This document shows, piece after piece, positions 9,961 to 20,069 of a stretch of 64,000 nt of DNA; within the stretch, counting starts at the first letter, position 1, and every line of letters starts with the position of its first letter. A model generated the notes under the pieces. The model was not told where the DNA came from. It was given only the letters and a program-made list of their open reading frames with translations, and did no database searches. Source of the stretch: an uncultured Shewanella sp. GTDB lineage: Bacteria > Pseudomonadota > Gammaproteobacteria > Enterobacterales > Shewanellaceae. Location: NCBI RefSeq assembly GCF_947491715.1, contig NZ_CANLKR010000001.1, positions 1 to 64,000 on the forward strand, written 5' to 3'. A program made the translations under genes and the position numbers.

Positions 9961-12096
9961 ATGGAGATCAGTGAAGGTAAAGCCTATCCATTAGGGGCAA
10001 CAATAGATGATGAAGGTGTCAATTTTGCACTTTTTTCGGCTCATGCGACTGAGGTGATATTGTGCTTGTTTGATGAAAGTGGCCAGCAGGAGCTAGAGCA
10101 ATTATCTTTGCCAACAAAGACACAAGATATTTGGCATGGTTATGTGAAAGGCGCGAATAGTAAAACACTTTATGCTTATCGAGTGGATGGTCCTTATCAG
10201 CCGTTGCTCGGTCATCGTTTTAATCGACATAAGCTGTTATTAGATCCTTATGCAAAACAATTTCAGGGTCACCGTATAGAAGATGCCAGTTTATATGCTC
10301 ATATATATAGTGAAGAACAAGGGGATGCTGATTTAACTTTTGATACGCGTGATAGCGCGCCTTATATGCCAAAATGTAAAGTTGTCGATCATCGTCATTT
10401 ATTACCTATACCTAGTGTAAACAAGACAAAAATTCCTTCTAGTAAAGCCGAACGTTTATCAAGTCGTGTTATTTATGAGTTACATGTTAAAGGGTTTACT
10501 CAGCAGCATCCTCATTTAAAGCAAGACTTAAAAGGCACATTTTTGGGTTTATGTGATGAACAAGTGATCCAATATTTAGTGGACTTAGGGGTGACAACGG
10601 TTGAACTTATGCCTGTCCAATCTTTTTTTGATGAAGCGTTTTTACATGTTAAAGGCCTGACAAATTACTGGGGCTATAACAGTATTGGTTTTTTTACTCC
10701 TCATCATCATTATCTAGTGAATAATGATGTCTGTGAATTTAGGCATATGGTGACAAGGCTTCATGAGGCAGGCATCGAGGTGATATTAGATGTTGTTTAT
10801 AATCACACTGCTGAAGGAAACCGATTAGGGCCAACATATTGTTTTAAAGGTATTGATAATGTTAGCTATTATCGTTTGGTAACCAGTGTTCCTCGTTATT
10901 ATATTAATGATACTGGTTGCGGTAATACTTTGAACTTAGCACATCCTCGAGTGCTGCAGTTGGTTATGGACTCTTTACGTTATTGGGTGGAAGTGATGGG
11001 GGTCGATGGTTTTCGTTTCGATTTAGCGGCGACATTGGGTAGAGAGTTACATGGATTTGACCCTAGTGCTGGTTTTTTTGTGGCTATTGCGCAAGATCCT
11101 GTGCTTTCTCAAGTCAAATTAATCGCTGAGCCTTGGGATTTAGGACCGGGTGGCTATCAGTTGGGTCATTTTCCCATTGCTTGGAGTGAATGGAATGACA
11201 GGTTTAGGGATACGATGCGTCGATTTTGGCGAGGGGATGCTGGCATGTTACCTGAATTTGCAAGGCGCTTTCATGGTTCCAGTGACTTATTTGAGCATGG
11301 GAATAAAACCCCTGCCAGTAGTCTCAATTTTATTACCTGTCATGATGGATTTACTTTATGGGATTTAGTGAGTTATGACCAGAAACATAATGAAGCCAAT
11401 CTTGAAGACAACCGAGATGGTCGTCAAGAAAACTTTAGCCATAATTATGGAGAAGAAGGGCGAACTGCTAATCAAGATATTAACCGAGTGAGAATGAGGC
11501 AATGCCGCAATTTATTAACCTCACTTTTTTTATCTCAAGGCGTACCGTTATTGTCTGCCGGAGACGAGGTGGGCCGTACCCAAGCTGGAAATAATAACGC
11601 ATATTGCCAAGATAATGATTTGAGCTGGCGAGATTGGACAAATACGCCATACTCAGATGCGATGTTTTGTTTTACTCAAAAATTAATTCGCATTCGTAAA
11701 CGCTTTCCCCTTTTATGTCATGTTGAATATGTGCATAACAGTATGAATGACAAAACACCAGGTTTAGATTGGTATTGCCGAGAGGGAATGCCGATGACAA
11801 AACAATTATGGAGTGAAACGCAGACGCGGACATTGAGTGTGGTCATAAGCGGTAAATTGGAAGGCAGTGGAAGTCAGCAACAAGCTCTATTATTAATGCT
11901 TAATAATGAGTTAAGCGTATTACCTTTTGTTTTACCTGAGCTTGCAGGTTTTCAGCCTTGGCGATGTGTTTTATATACCCATGATACTGGTTATGAGACA
12001 AAAGAGCATAGGGGAGGGAACAATGAGCAAGTGTATCAACTTCAAGATCGTAGTCTGATGCTATTTCATGCGTATCAGATAGGAGAAAACAAATGA
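9961..12096 (+). CDS. glgX: glycogen debranching enzyme
   Basis: GH13 isoamylase-type debranching enzyme that removes the short alpha-1,6 side chains left after phosphorylase action. An N-terminal CBM48 (EGVNFALFSAHATEVILCLF) precedes a barrel with VDGFRFDLAATLG (nucleophile), LIAEPWDLGPGGYQLG (acid/base) and NFITCHDGFTLWDLVSY. The ATG at 9961 follows an excellent GGAGGAG; the reading frame is open 21 bases further upstream but without a better site. Its stop overlaps the glgP start in an ATGA junction, implying translational coupling of debranching and phosphorolysis. Confidence 0.96.
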   Translation: MEISEGKAYPLGATIDDEGVNFALFSAHATEVILCLFDESGQQELEQLSLPTKTQDIWHGYVKGANSKTLYAYRVDGPYQPLLGHRFNRHKLLLDPYAKQFQGHRIEDASLYAHIYSEEQGDADLTFDTRDSAPYMPKCKVVDHRHLLPIPSVNKTKIPSSKAERLSSRVIYELHVKGFTQQHPHLKQDLKGTFLGLCDEQVIQYLVDLGVTTVELMPVQSFFDEAFLHVKGLTNYWGYNSIGFFTPHHHYLVNNDVCEFRHMVTRLHEAGIEVILDVVYNHTAEGNRLGPTYCFKGIDNVSYYRLVTSVPRYYINDTGCGNTLNLAHPRVLQLVMDSLRYWVEVMGVDGFRFDLAATLGRELHGFDPSAGFFVAIAQDPVLSQVKLIAEPWDLGPGGYQLGHFPIAWSEWNDRFRDTMRRFWRGDAGMLPEFARRFHGSSDLFEHGNKTPASSLNFITCHDGFTLWDLVSYDQKHNEANLEDNRDGRQENFSHNYGEEGRTANQDINRVRMRQCRNLLTSLFLSQGVPLLSAGDEVGRTQAGNNNAYCQDNDLSWRDWTNTPYSDAMFCFTQKLIRIRKRFPLLCHVEYVHNSMNDKTPGLDWYCREGMPMTKQLWSETQTRTLSVVISGKLEGSGSQQQALLLMLNNELSVLPFVLPELAGFQPWRCVLYTHDTGYETKEHRGGNNEQVYQLQDRSLMLFHAYQIGENK

Positions 12097-14633
12097 CTGT
12101 CCATCATAATGATTTAAATAATGAATCAATGAATTCGATGACATCGCCTGCAAGGTCGAAGCAAGAGGATAAAAGTGTCAATGAACAATCCCTTGGCGGT
12201 GAATTTGTCGATTATCCTCATTGTAATAGTTGCGATCCTCTAACGGCGACCTTTCAGCGCGTGGTTATAAATGGCCTGAGCCGAGATGAAAATAATCCTT
12301 ATGATTTGTTTCATGCATTAGCGCTCAGTGTTAAAGAGCAAATGATGCATGATTGGCGTAGGACGCGTTTTGAAGATATCCAAGCACAGCGTAAGCAAGT
12401 GGCTTATCTTTCTTTGGAGTTTTTAATGGGCCGTGCCCTTGGGAATACCTTATTGAATTTAGGCTTAACCGAGGAAGCTGAGCAAGTCGTGCAACAATAT
12501 CGGGTTGATTTAGCGCAATTGGAGACGCTAGAGCATGATGCGGGTCTTGGCAATGGGGGATTAGGTCGATTAGCTGCCTGCTTTCTTGATAGTTGTGCCT
12601 GTATGGATTTGCCTGTTACAGGCTATGGGATCCGTTATGAATATGGCATGTTTACCCAAAAAATAGTCAATGGTTATCAAGTGGAGCAAGCCGATCGTTG
12701 GTTGAAAGGGGGGCATCCTTGGGATGTGATTGCGCCCAATCATAATGTATTAGTGCCTTTTTATGGTCGCTGTGAGGTACATGTTGATCATGAAGGTCGT
12801 CAACATCACACTTGGGTGGATACACAAGATGTGATTGCGGTGGCTTATGATGTGCCCGTACCCGGTTATCGTAACAATCGAGTGAATACTTTGCGATTAT
12901 GGAAAGCGCAAGCAACAGAGGGGTTTGATTTAGAAGAGTTTAATCAAGGTGATTATACTGAAGCGGTTGCTTATAAAAATTTAGCCGAGCAGATCACTAT
13001 GGTGTTATATCCCAATGACAGTAGTGAAAATGGAAAGGAGTTAAGATTACGACAGCAATACTTTCTTTCTTCAGCCAGCTTGCAAGATATTTTAAATACT
13101 TGGGTGAAAAATCATGGTCGTGATTTTACTGATTTTTCTCGTTTGAATGTCATGCAACTTAATGATACGCATCCTGCTATTGCTGTGCCTGAATTAATGC
13201 GCCTCTTGATGGATCATTATGCTTTGGGCTGGAATGAAGCTTGGAAGATCACTTCTGGCTGTATGGCCTACACCAATCATACACTGCTGCCTGAAGCCTT
13301 AGAATGTTGGCCTGTGCGTATGTTTGAACTCATTTTACCTCGCATTCTAGAGATCGTTTATGAGATCAATGCTCGTTATCTTAACCTTGTTGCACACCAT
13401 TGGCCCGGTGATTCTGACAAGCTGACGCAAATGTCTATTATTGATAACACAGGGGAGCCGACTATTCGTATGGCCTATTTGGCCATTGTGGCAAGTTTCT
13501 CTGTTAATGGTGTCGCGGGGCTGCATACTCAATTATTAAAATCGGGACTATTTCAACAGTTTTATGCTTTATGGCCTGATAAATTTAATAATAAAACCAA
13601 TGGAGTGACACCCAGACGTTGGTTGGCTTTTAGTAATCCAAGACTCGCAAGGCTATTGGATCAAAAACTGGGGGAGCAATGGATAGAAGATCTGACTTTA
13701 CTGCAAGGATTAAAGGATTTTTTAAATGAGGATGCTTTTTTACAAGAATGGCGTGAGATAAAGAAGCAAAATAAAGTGGATTTAGTCACCTTGATTAAAA
13801 AAGAGTGCAGTGTCGATTTTGATCCAGAAATGCTATTTGATGTACAAGTGAAACGCATTCATGAATATAAACGTCAGCTGCTGAATATTTTACATGTGAT
13901 CCATTTATATCAAAAGGTGTTAAAGGGGAATGTTGACAATATGGTGCCACGCTGTGTCTTGATTGCAGGTAAAGCCGCACCGGGCTATGCCATGGCGAAG
14001 TTGATTGTCAAATTGGCAAATAATGTGGCCGAGATGGTCAACAGTGAGCCGTTAATGCAACCCTATTTACGCTTCGCTTTTTTACCCAATTATAATGTGA
14101 CGGCCATGGAAAAAATTTGTCCTGCAACGGATCTTTCTGAGCAAATCTCCACCGCTGGAAAAGAAGCGTCAGGAACGGGAAATATGAAGTTCATGATGAA
14201 TGGAGCCTTAACAATAGGCACACTCGATGGTGCCAACATTGAAATATTAGAGGCTGTGGGTGACGATGCGTTTTTCCTTTTTGGAATGAACGCTGAAGAG
14301 GTCGATCACTTGCGACCCCATTATCAACCTCAGCAGTTTATCGAAAGCTCCTCTGAATTATTTGATGTATTAACTTTACTGAAAAGTGGGCATTTTAATT
14401 TGTTAGAACCGGGTATCTTTGATCCTATTATTTATGCCATTGAATCTAGTGATGAGCCTTGGATGACAGCCGCCGATTTTGAGAGCTTTAGATGTGCTCA
14501 ACAAGCGGTTGCTCAAACCTATTTAGATAAAAAACGGTGGGCACAACTGAGTATTCGCAATACAGCCAGTAGCGGTGGTTTTTCCAGTGATGCCACCATC
14601 GCAGCTTATCGGGATGATATTTGGCATGTTTAA
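12093..14633 (+). CDS. glgP: glycogen/maltodextrin phosphorylase
   Basis: GT35 phosphorylase that releases glucose-1-phosphate from glucan chain ends. The pyridoxal phosphate site EASGTGNMKFMMNGALT is present with its Lys, as are LEFLMGRALGNTLLNLG and DAGLGNGGLGRLAACFLDS. The 846 residues include an N-terminal extension of roughly 40 residues rich in Asn, Ser and charged residues before the conserved core. AGGAGA precedes the start, which overlaps the glgX stop by 4 bases. Its product can be reused by GlgC, encoded next. Confidence 0.96.
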   Translation: MTVHHNDLNNESMNSMTSPARSKQEDKSVNEQSLGGEFVDYPHCNSCDPLTATFQRVVINGLSRDENNPYDLFHALALSVKEQMMHDWRRTRFEDIQAQRKQVAYLSLEFLMGRALGNTLLNLGLTEEAEQVVQQYRVDLAQLETLEHDAGLGNGGLGRLAACFLDSCACMDLPVTGYGIRYEYGMFTQKIVNGYQVEQADRWLKGGHPWDVIAPNHNVLVPFYGRCEVHVDHEGRQHHTWVDTQDVIAVAYDVPVPGYRNNRVNTLRLWKAQATEGFDLEEFNQGDYTEAVAYKNLAEQITMVLYPNDSSENGKELRLRQQYFLSSASLQDILNTWVKNHGRDFTDFSRLNVMQLNDTHPAIAVPELMRLLMDHYALGWNEAWKITSGCMAYTNHTLLPEALECWPVRMFELILPRILEIVYEINARYLNLVAHHWPGDSDKLTQMSIIDNTGEPTIRMAYLAIVASFSVNGVAGLHTQLLKSGLFQQFYALWPDKFNNKTNGVTPRRWLAFSNPRLARLLDQKLGEQWIEDLTLLQGLKDFLNEDAFLQEWREIKKQNKVDLVTLIKKECSVDFDPEMLFDVQVKRIHEYKRQLLNILHVIHLYQKVLKGNVDNMVPRCVLIAGKAAPGYAMAKLIVKLANNVAEMVNSEPLMQPYLRFAFLPNYNVTAMEKICPATDLSEQISTAGKEASGTGNMKFMMNGALTIGTLDGANIEILEAVGDDAFFLFGMNAEEVDHLRPHYQPQQFIESSSELFDVLTLLKSGHFNLLEPGIFDPIIYAIESSDEPWMTAADFESFRCAQQAVAQTYLDKKRWAQLSIRNTASSGGFSSDATIAAYRDDIWHV

Positions 14634-14727
14634 TTAGTCACTTTGCCAATAGCTATCATCTGTTGAGTGTTTTAAATATCGTCATGCCGTTGACTATCAT
14701 TTTTTATTTCGCCATGAGAGAGTGAAG

Positions 14728-15996
14728 ATGCCCAATCCTACTCCGCGTTATATCAGTAATTTAACTCGAGAAACCTATGCGCTGATTTTAGCGGGCGGCA
14801 AGGGAAGCCGCTTACATGAATTAACCGACTGGCGGGCTAAGCCTGCTTTGTATTTTGGCGGTAAATTTCGAGTCATCGATTTTACCTTATCTAATTGTAT
14901 CAACTCTGGGATCAGACGAGTGGGCGTGGTGACGCAATATAAATCACATTCTTTGATCCGCCACGTCATGCGAGGCTGGGGGCATTTTAAGAAGGAGTTG
15001 GGCGAGTCGGTTGAAATTTTACCGGCCTCTCAGCGTTATTCTGATAATTGGTATCAAGGCACTGCGGATGCGGTTTTTCAAAATATTGACATTATTCGGT
15101 ATGAGTTGCCTAAATATGTGATTATCCTCTCTGGCGATCATGTTTATCGTATGGATTATGCTGGATTGTTAGCAACCCATGAACGCTCTGGCGCCGATAT
15201 GACCATTTCTTGCCTAGAAGTGCCTGTTGAGGAGGCAGCGAATGCGTTTGGCGTGGTTGAAGTCGACGCTCAAAATAAAATCCTCGGTTTTGAAGAGAAG
15301 CCTGCCACACCACAAGCCTTACCTGATGACCCCCAAATGTGTTTAGCTTCAATGGGAAATTATGTTTTTAATACCTCTTTTTTATTTGAACAACTGAAAA
15401 AAGATGCGCAAAACGAACGTTCTGGTCGCGATTTTGGTAAAGATATTATTCCCAGCGTGATAGCTGGGCATAATGTATATGCCCATAAGTTTCGCAGTCA
15501 TTTTGGCGATGAAAAAGCTTATTGGCGAGATGTCGGAACGCTAGATGCATTTTGGCAAGCTAATCTTGAGTTATTATCGCCGACGCCCGCCTTAAATTTA
15601 TATGACTCCAAATGGCCCATTTGGACATATCAAGAGCAATTACCCCCTGCCAAATTCGTGTTTGATGATGATGGGCGACGAGGCATGGCGTTGGATTCTG
15701 TCGTGTCTGAGGGCTGTATTATTTCAGGGGCGGTGGTGAGACGCAGTGTGTTGTTCAATGAAGTGAGGGTCTGTTCTTATTCTGAAGTGGAAGGCTCTGT
15801 GATCTTACCGGATGTTGTGATCCTACGACACTGTAAAATTAAAAATGCCATTATTGATCGCGGCAGTGTGATCCCAGAAGGAACAATTATTGGTTACGAC
15901 GAGCAACATGATAAAGCTCGTGGTTTTAGAGTGACTCCAAAAGGGGTCGTGCTCGTTACCAGAGAAATGCTGGGATTGTCCACAGGCTTTGACTGA
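14728..15996 (+). CDS. glgC: glucose-1-phosphate adenylyltransferase
   Basis: ADP-glucose pyrophosphorylase, the committed step of bacterial glycogen synthesis. Visible motifs are [16 protein letters not shown] (nucleotide binding), [40 protein letters not shown] and [12 protein letters not shown], followed by a C-terminal left-handed helix region ([11 protein letters not shown]). The length of 422 residues matches the E. coli enzyme (431). ATG 14728 has GAGAGAG at good spacing; an in-frame GTG two codons earlier is less likely. The family is allosterically controlled by glycolytic intermediates and AMP; the exact effectors cannot be read here. Confidence 0.96.
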   Translation: MPNPTPRYISNLTRETYALILAGGKGSRLHELTDWRAKPALYFGGKFRVIDFTLSNCINSGIRRVGVVTQYKSHSLIRHVMRGWGHFKKELGESVEILPASQRYSDNWYQGTADAVFQNIDIIRYELPKYVIILSGDHVYRMDYAGLLATHERSGADMTISCLEVPVEEAANAFGVVEVDAQNKILGFEEKPATPQALPDDPQMCLASMGNYVFNTSFLFEQLKKDAQNERSGRDFGKDIIPSVIAGHNVYAHKFRSHFGDEKAYWRDVGTLDAFWQANLELLSPTPALNLYDSKWPIWTYQEQLPPAKFVFDDDGRRGMALDSVVSEGCIISGAVVRRSVLFNEVRVCSYSEVEGSVILPDVVILRHCKIKNAIIDRGSVIPEGTIIGYDEQHDKARGFRVTPKGVVLVTREMLGLSTGFD

Positions 15997-16026
15997 TGAA
16001 GCGTAAAAATTGAGTAAGGAGGTTAA

Positions 16027-17838
16027 GTGAAAAGAGTCTTGATGTTGGCGGCTGAGAACGGGGCGATAGCGGGGGCAAAGGTGGGAGGAATGGCGGATGT
16101 TATTCGTGATTTGCCTGCAGCATTAGCCTCACAAAATATCAATACCGATGTGATCATGCCAAGTTATGGTTTTTTGGCACAATCGATGAATGCACAGATC
16201 CTAGACTCAGTCATCGTATCTTTTGCGAGTGAAACGCTGACGGTAACATTGTTTAGCTTACCTCATCCCAAGGTGGCAAGCTGTAAGGTGTATTTTATTG
16301 AGCATGATAAATTAACCAATGACGAAGGCAGTATTTATTATCACGGGCAGGCTTATCGCCCTTTTGCTGAAGATGCGACTAAGTTTGCTTTTTTTTGTCA
16401 GTGTGTTGCCACGGCATTAAAAGCGGGAATGATAGATTTACCCGATTGTGTGCATCTACATGATTGGCACATGGGCATGTTTGCGTTGCTTAGAGCCTTT
16501 GACCCTCACTTTTTATTATTACAAGCCATACCTTGTGTTTTCTCCATCCATAATTTAGCCCTTCAGGGCATAAGACCCCTTGATGATGATCCCGATGCAT
16601 TAGCCACTTGGTATCCTGAGCTCTATGCAGGACTTAGCGCTGAGCAAAAAAGCCAAGTCATCGATGTGAATTATCTTGACTGTATTAATCCTATGCGGGC
16701 TGCCATTAGGTTGTCGAATAAGGTTCATCTAGTTTCAAAAACTTACGCCAAAGAAGTCGTTAAGCCTTCCAATCATCATATGGGCTTTTTTGGGGGTGAA
16801 GGGCTTGAGGCTGATTTACGATTAAAAATGCGCCAAGGTCAATTAGTCGGTATTTTAAATGCCTGTTTGTATGATGAGCCTGAATATCCCTTAAGTGAGC
16901 CGTTACAGTCGACATTATTGCGAGAACAGGCCTTATTGGCTGCCCATTTTGCGAGACACAGTTTAAAGCACGAAAAGAGCAGTGAGATCGGCGGTGATAA
17001 CTTTGATAATAAAAAACAAGAAAAAACAACGGCATCAACCTCTTGGCAATCTCACTGTGCTCAATGGCAAGATGTGATAAAGCTCATCGTGTTAATCGAG
17101 CAAGCGTTATTGTCTTGGGGGACAAAGAGTCGTTCAATGAGTGTTATCGATAGTATTGCAATGCATCGCGTATCTCAATTATGGCGACAGTTGCAGATGG
17201 GCTGGCAACCGGATTTTCTCATGACGTCAGTGGGCCGCTTAACGGATCAAAAAGTGCTACTACTCCGTCAACCTTGTTCCTCAGAGCCCAATGTCGTATC
17301 GGTACTTGAAGCTTTATTAGCGCAGTTTGCGTTGATAAGGCCCAATGGATTATTTGTGCTTATTGGCAGTGGTGATGAAGTTATTTCAAAAGAATTTCAA
17401 ATGGTCGCCGCGAAATATCATCAATTTATTTTTCTTGATGGTTATAATGAAGCGCTTGCAGATTGCCTGTTTAGGTTAGGAGACTTGTTTTTAATGCCAA
17501 GCTCGTTCGAGCCTTGTGGGATCAGTCAAATGCTGGCCATGAGACAAGGGCAAATTTGTTTGGTTCATGGTGTGGGCGGCCTTAAAGATACGGTAAGCAG
17601 TAAAACAGGGTTTGTTTTTAAAGGTGCAGGACTAAAAGAACAAATTGAGCAGCTGCTACACACTTTTGATAAAGCAATGTCGTGTATTGGCAGCCGTAAA
17701 TGGCAAACCATGCAGCAAAATGCCAAAAAACAGCGCTTTTTGTGGTCTGACATCGCAATGCAATATAAAACCGATTTATATGGCTTTAATGATAACAAAG
17801 ATAAATCAGAAAAAGCGGTTATTCGGCGAGTGAAATAA
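16027..17838 (+). CDS. glgA: glycogen synthase, long form
   Basis: GT5 ADP-glucose:glucan glucosyltransferase. The N-terminal ADP-glucose site is present as AKVGGMADV, with HLHDWHMG, FSIHNLALQG, and the C-terminal SSFEPCGISQMLAM catalytic segment. The GTG start sits behind a near-ideal TAAGGAGGTTAA. The 603 residues greatly exceed E. coli GlgA (477). The extra length lies mostly around residues 285-395, between GILNACLYDEPEYP and TSVGRLTDQK, where a charged stretch and helical sequence interrupt the linker between the two Rossmann lobes. The canonical VDxxxW-P sequence after GxLN is not conserved. It is the last gene of the operon and converges with the NYN gene. Confidence 0.92.
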   Translation: MKRVLMLAAENGAIAGAKVGGMADVIRDLPAALASQNINTDVIMPSYGFLAQSMNAQILDSVIVSFASETLTVTLFSLPHPKVASCKVYFIEHDKLTNDEGSIYYHGQAYRPFAEDATKFAFFCQCVATALKAGMIDLPDCVHLHDWHMGMFALLRAFDPHFLLLQAIPCVFSIHNLALQGIRPLDDDPDALATWYPELYAGLSAEQKSQVIDVNYLDCINPMRAAIRLSNKVHLVSKTYAKEVVKPSNHHMGFFGGEGLEADLRLKMRQGQLVGILNACLYDEPEYPLSEPLQSTLLREQALLAAHFARHSLKHEKSSEIGGDNFDNKKQEKTTASTSWQSHCAQWQDVIKLIVLIEQALLSWGTKSRSMSVIDSIAMHRVSQLWRQLQMGWQPDFLMTSVGRLTDQKVLLLRQPCSSEPNVVSVLEALLAQFALIRPNGLFVLIGSGDEVISKEFQMVAAKYHQFIFLDGYNEALADCLFRLGDLFLMPSSFEPCGISQMLAMRQGQICLVHGVGGLKDTVSSKTGFVFKGAGLKEQIEQLLHTFDKAMSCIGSRKWQTMQQNAKKQRFLWSDIAMQYKTDLYGFNDNKDKSEKAVIRRVK

Positions 17839-17862
17839 TCGATGATCTCACAGAATGCTCTC

Positions 17863-18336
17863 TTACAAAAGCAGGCTTTCATCAATACTATGGTATTGAG
17901 CGGCAGCATCAATTAATGACTTAGCCGTTAAACTCGGCACGCCATAGACTTGGGTTTCAACACCGTATTTTTGATAGACTTTGAGCAATAATAAATCAAA
18001 ATCACCATCACCGGATAACAAAATAATTTTATCCACCTCACTGGCGGCTTCCATAATATCTATGGTGATCCCCACATCCCAGTCACCTTTGGCCGAGCCA
18101 TCACTGCGTTGAATAAAAGGTTTAAGTTTCACGTCAAAGCCGATGTGTTTCAATGCATCTTGAAATTTCAGTTGGCCATCATCTCCTTTATGAATAGCGT
18201 AAGCGGTGGCACTGCTAATGTCGCCTTCATGGCTCAAGTGTTGCCAGAGTTTACGATAGTTAAATTGACGGCCATAGGCCTGACGACAGGTGTAATAAAT
18301 ATTTTGCACATCAACAAATATCGCCAGCTTTTTCAT
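17863..18336 (-). CDS. NYN domain (LabA/DUF88-like) protein
   Basis: Small cytoplasmic protein of the NYN/PIN-like nuclease fold. Acidic active-site candidates are in IFVDVQNIYYT near the N-terminus, KGDWDVGITIDIMEAA in the middle and LLSGDGDFDLLL later, the usual pattern for metal-dependent RNase-like NYN proteins. The start is taken at the ATG giving MKKLAIFVDVQN; an in-frame ATG five codons upstream is possible, and neither has a strong Shine-Dalgarno. It converges on glgA with a 24-base gap. The RNA target, if any, is unknown. Confidence 0.8.
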   Translation of the reverse strand: MKKLAIFVDVQNIYYTCRQAYGRQFNYRKLWQHLSHEGDISSATAYAIHKGDDGQLKFQDALKHIGFDVKLKPFIQRSDGSAKGDWDVGITIDIMEAASEVDKIILLSGDGDFDLLLLKVYQKYGVETQVYGVPSLTAKSLIDAAAQYHSIDESLLL

Positions 18337-18437
18337 GAAGATTGAACCCATATCGAGTGAACTGTATGTAGGTGAGTCACGATAACATATTTAAAAAAGG
18401 AATGTGGTTTCGGTTTATTGGGTTATTGCTTTAATGA

Positions 18438-19310
18438 CTAAACATGCTGGCGTTTAAAGGCACTAGGGCTCAGCCCTAGTGCTTTTTTGAAATAACGGCC
18501 CATATGACTTTGATTAGCAAAACCGCAAGTCAAGGCAATATCACTTAAATTTTGTGTATTAGCTTTAATCAATGCTTGTGCGTGTTGCAGACGTAATTGG
18601 CATAAATAAGCTTGGGGGGTCATGGCAAAACTGTGTTTGAACATGCGGCAGAAATGGTATTCACTTAATTGTGCTAATGCGGCCATTTCGTGCAGGTAGA
18701 TTTGTCGATGAAAATGAGTCTGCATAAAATCTAATACAAGCCGTTTCACTTTGGGTGAGAGTCCGCCAGTTAACTGGGGTATAGCGGGCATGGATTGATG
18801 GTTTTGCAATAAACTAATGAGAATACTGTCACTGAATTGCTTCATCATGAGCTGAGATGAAGGATCCCAATGAAACGTGGCCATTTGGTGCCGAAATAAG
18901 GCTTCTAATGTTGGATCTTCAAAGAAGGTTAATTCTGGAATGGCAATCAGCCTAGGATCTTTATCAAAAACGTGTATGGCCAACTGCTTTAAATAATCAT
19001 CATCAAAATACAAGTGCATGAACTGTTGCGTACTGCCTAATTGCCAATGACTTTCACAATCTTGAGGCATTAAACAAAAGCGTCCAGGTCCACCCGCTGG
19101 AGACTGTGTGTCGGTTCGATGGGTTTCATAACCGCCCGCTAGATACATACTTAACGTGTGTTGGTGATGATTCTTATAAAATAGCCGTTCTTTTTCATGT
19201 TGATATTGCGCCCAAGATAAATTTGAGCCGAGGGACAATTGCCTAACACATACTTTTTTAGATTGCTCAAAACTGAGCACTTTTTGACTGCTTATTTTCA
19301 TGTTTATCAT
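18438..19310 (-). CDS. AraC-family transcriptional regulator
   Basis: Transcription factor with an N-terminal cupin-like sensor region (HHQHTLSMYLAGGYETHR) and a C-terminal double helix-turn-helix of the AraC/XylS type: IYLHEMAALAQLSEYHFCRMFK and then LSDIALTCGFANQSHMGRYFKK near the end. The start is uncertain; ATG 19310 gives MINMKISSQ, ATG 19301 is equally plausible, and the frame stays open to 19382. It is divergent from the cupin protein and EamA exporter, so it may control them. The ligand is unknown. Confidence 0.85.
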   Translation of the reverse strand: MINMKISSQKVLSFEQSKKVCVRQLSLGSNLSWAQYQHEKERLFYKNHHQHTLSMYLAGGYETHRTDTQSPAGGPGRFCLMPQDCESHWQLGSTQQFMHLYFDDDYLKQLAIHVFDKDPRLIAIPELTFFEDPTLEALFRHQMATFHWDPSSQLMMKQFSDSILISLLQNHQSMPAIPQLTGGLSPKVKRLVLDFMQTHFHRQIYLHEMAALAQLSEYHFCRMFKHSFAMTPQAYLCQLRLQHAQALIKANTQNLSDIALTCGFANQSHMGRYFKKALGLSPSAFKRQHV

Positions 19311-19482
19311 CTTATGCTTATTTTTTGTGAGCATCAATATGGATGGCTTAATGACAAGGGCATTGGGAACAGTAAAGCGCAATATTGTGTTAGTTTTCCC
19401 GATATATTAATAGCCCGTTCATAAGGAGAGAGTGATAATTGATGGCTAAATCTAAAGGTTGAAATATTTAAATCGGAGTGCA

Positions 19483-19869
19483 ATGTCAATGTTAAACAAT
19501 GATAAGTCAGATCGGCCCATTAATTTTGCAGAAAAGTTAGCGCTATTTTCTGATCATTGGTCACCCAAAGTCATCGCAGAAATGAATAACGACCAGTTTA
19601 AGCTGGTTAAGATACAAGGTGAGTTTACTTGGCACAGCCATGATGAGACTGATGAAGTCTTTATTGTCATTAAGGGAGAAATGATAATTGAGCTGAGAGA
19701 GCAGCAAGTCAAACTAGCCGCTGGAGAAATGTATGTGGTGCCTAAAGGCGTTGAGCACAAACCTTATGCTGCGAAGGAGTGCCATATGTTATTGGTCGAG
19801 CCTAGAGGCGTGGTGAATACAGGCGATGCGGGTGGGGGACTCACCGCTGAGCAGAATAGATGGATTTAA
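19483..19869 (+). CDS. small cupin-domain protein
   Basis: Single-domain cupin of about 128 residues. Cupin motif 1 is visible as [21 protein letters not shown] (two His and a Glu for metal) and motif 2 as [16 protein letters not shown] with the last His, so the metal site looks complete. GGAGTG precedes the ATG at 19483 closely; ATG 19489 two codons later has better spacing. It is divergent from the AraC regulator and upstream of an EamA exporter. Many such proteins are of unknown function; I make no substrate call. Confidence 0.8.
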   Translation: MSMLNNDKSDRPINFAEKLALFSDHWSPKVIAEMNNDQFKLVKIQGEFTWHSHDETDEVFIVIKGEMIIELREQQVKLAAGEMYVVPKGVEHKPYAAKECHMLLVEPRGVVNTGDAGGGLTAEQNRWI

Positions 19870-19912
19870 ATTTTAGTCGTATTGCATAGGGGGCGCCAAT
19901 GCCCACTAAACC

Positions 19913-19990
19913 ATAGATGTAAACAATAGATGTAAACAATAGATGTAAACAATAGATGTAAACAATAGATGTAAACAATAGATGTAAATA
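19913..19990 (+). repeat. 13-bp tandem repeat, six units
   Basis: Six head-to-tail copies of ATAGATGTAAACA. The first five are identical and the sixth differs by one base (AAATA for AAACA). The array lies in the 200-base gap between the cupin gene and the EamA exporter and ends 79 bases before the exporter start. Perfect short tandem repeats of this kind change copy number by slippage, so the array may alter promoter spacing or be a strain-variable locus. Confidence 0.97.
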
Positions 19991-20069
19991 ATAAGCACAA
20001 TATTCACTATCAATATTGAACTTGTTGTTCTTAAATTGTTCATATTATTAAAATAATAGGGAGGTTATT

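Noticed and set aside
17565..17912. 115-codon minus-strand frame over the glgA end
   Set aside because: It overlaps conserved glgA codons and has no recognisable family features.
19913..19990. CRISPR array
   Set aside because: Units of 13 bp are contiguous with no spacers; this is a simple tandem repeat.
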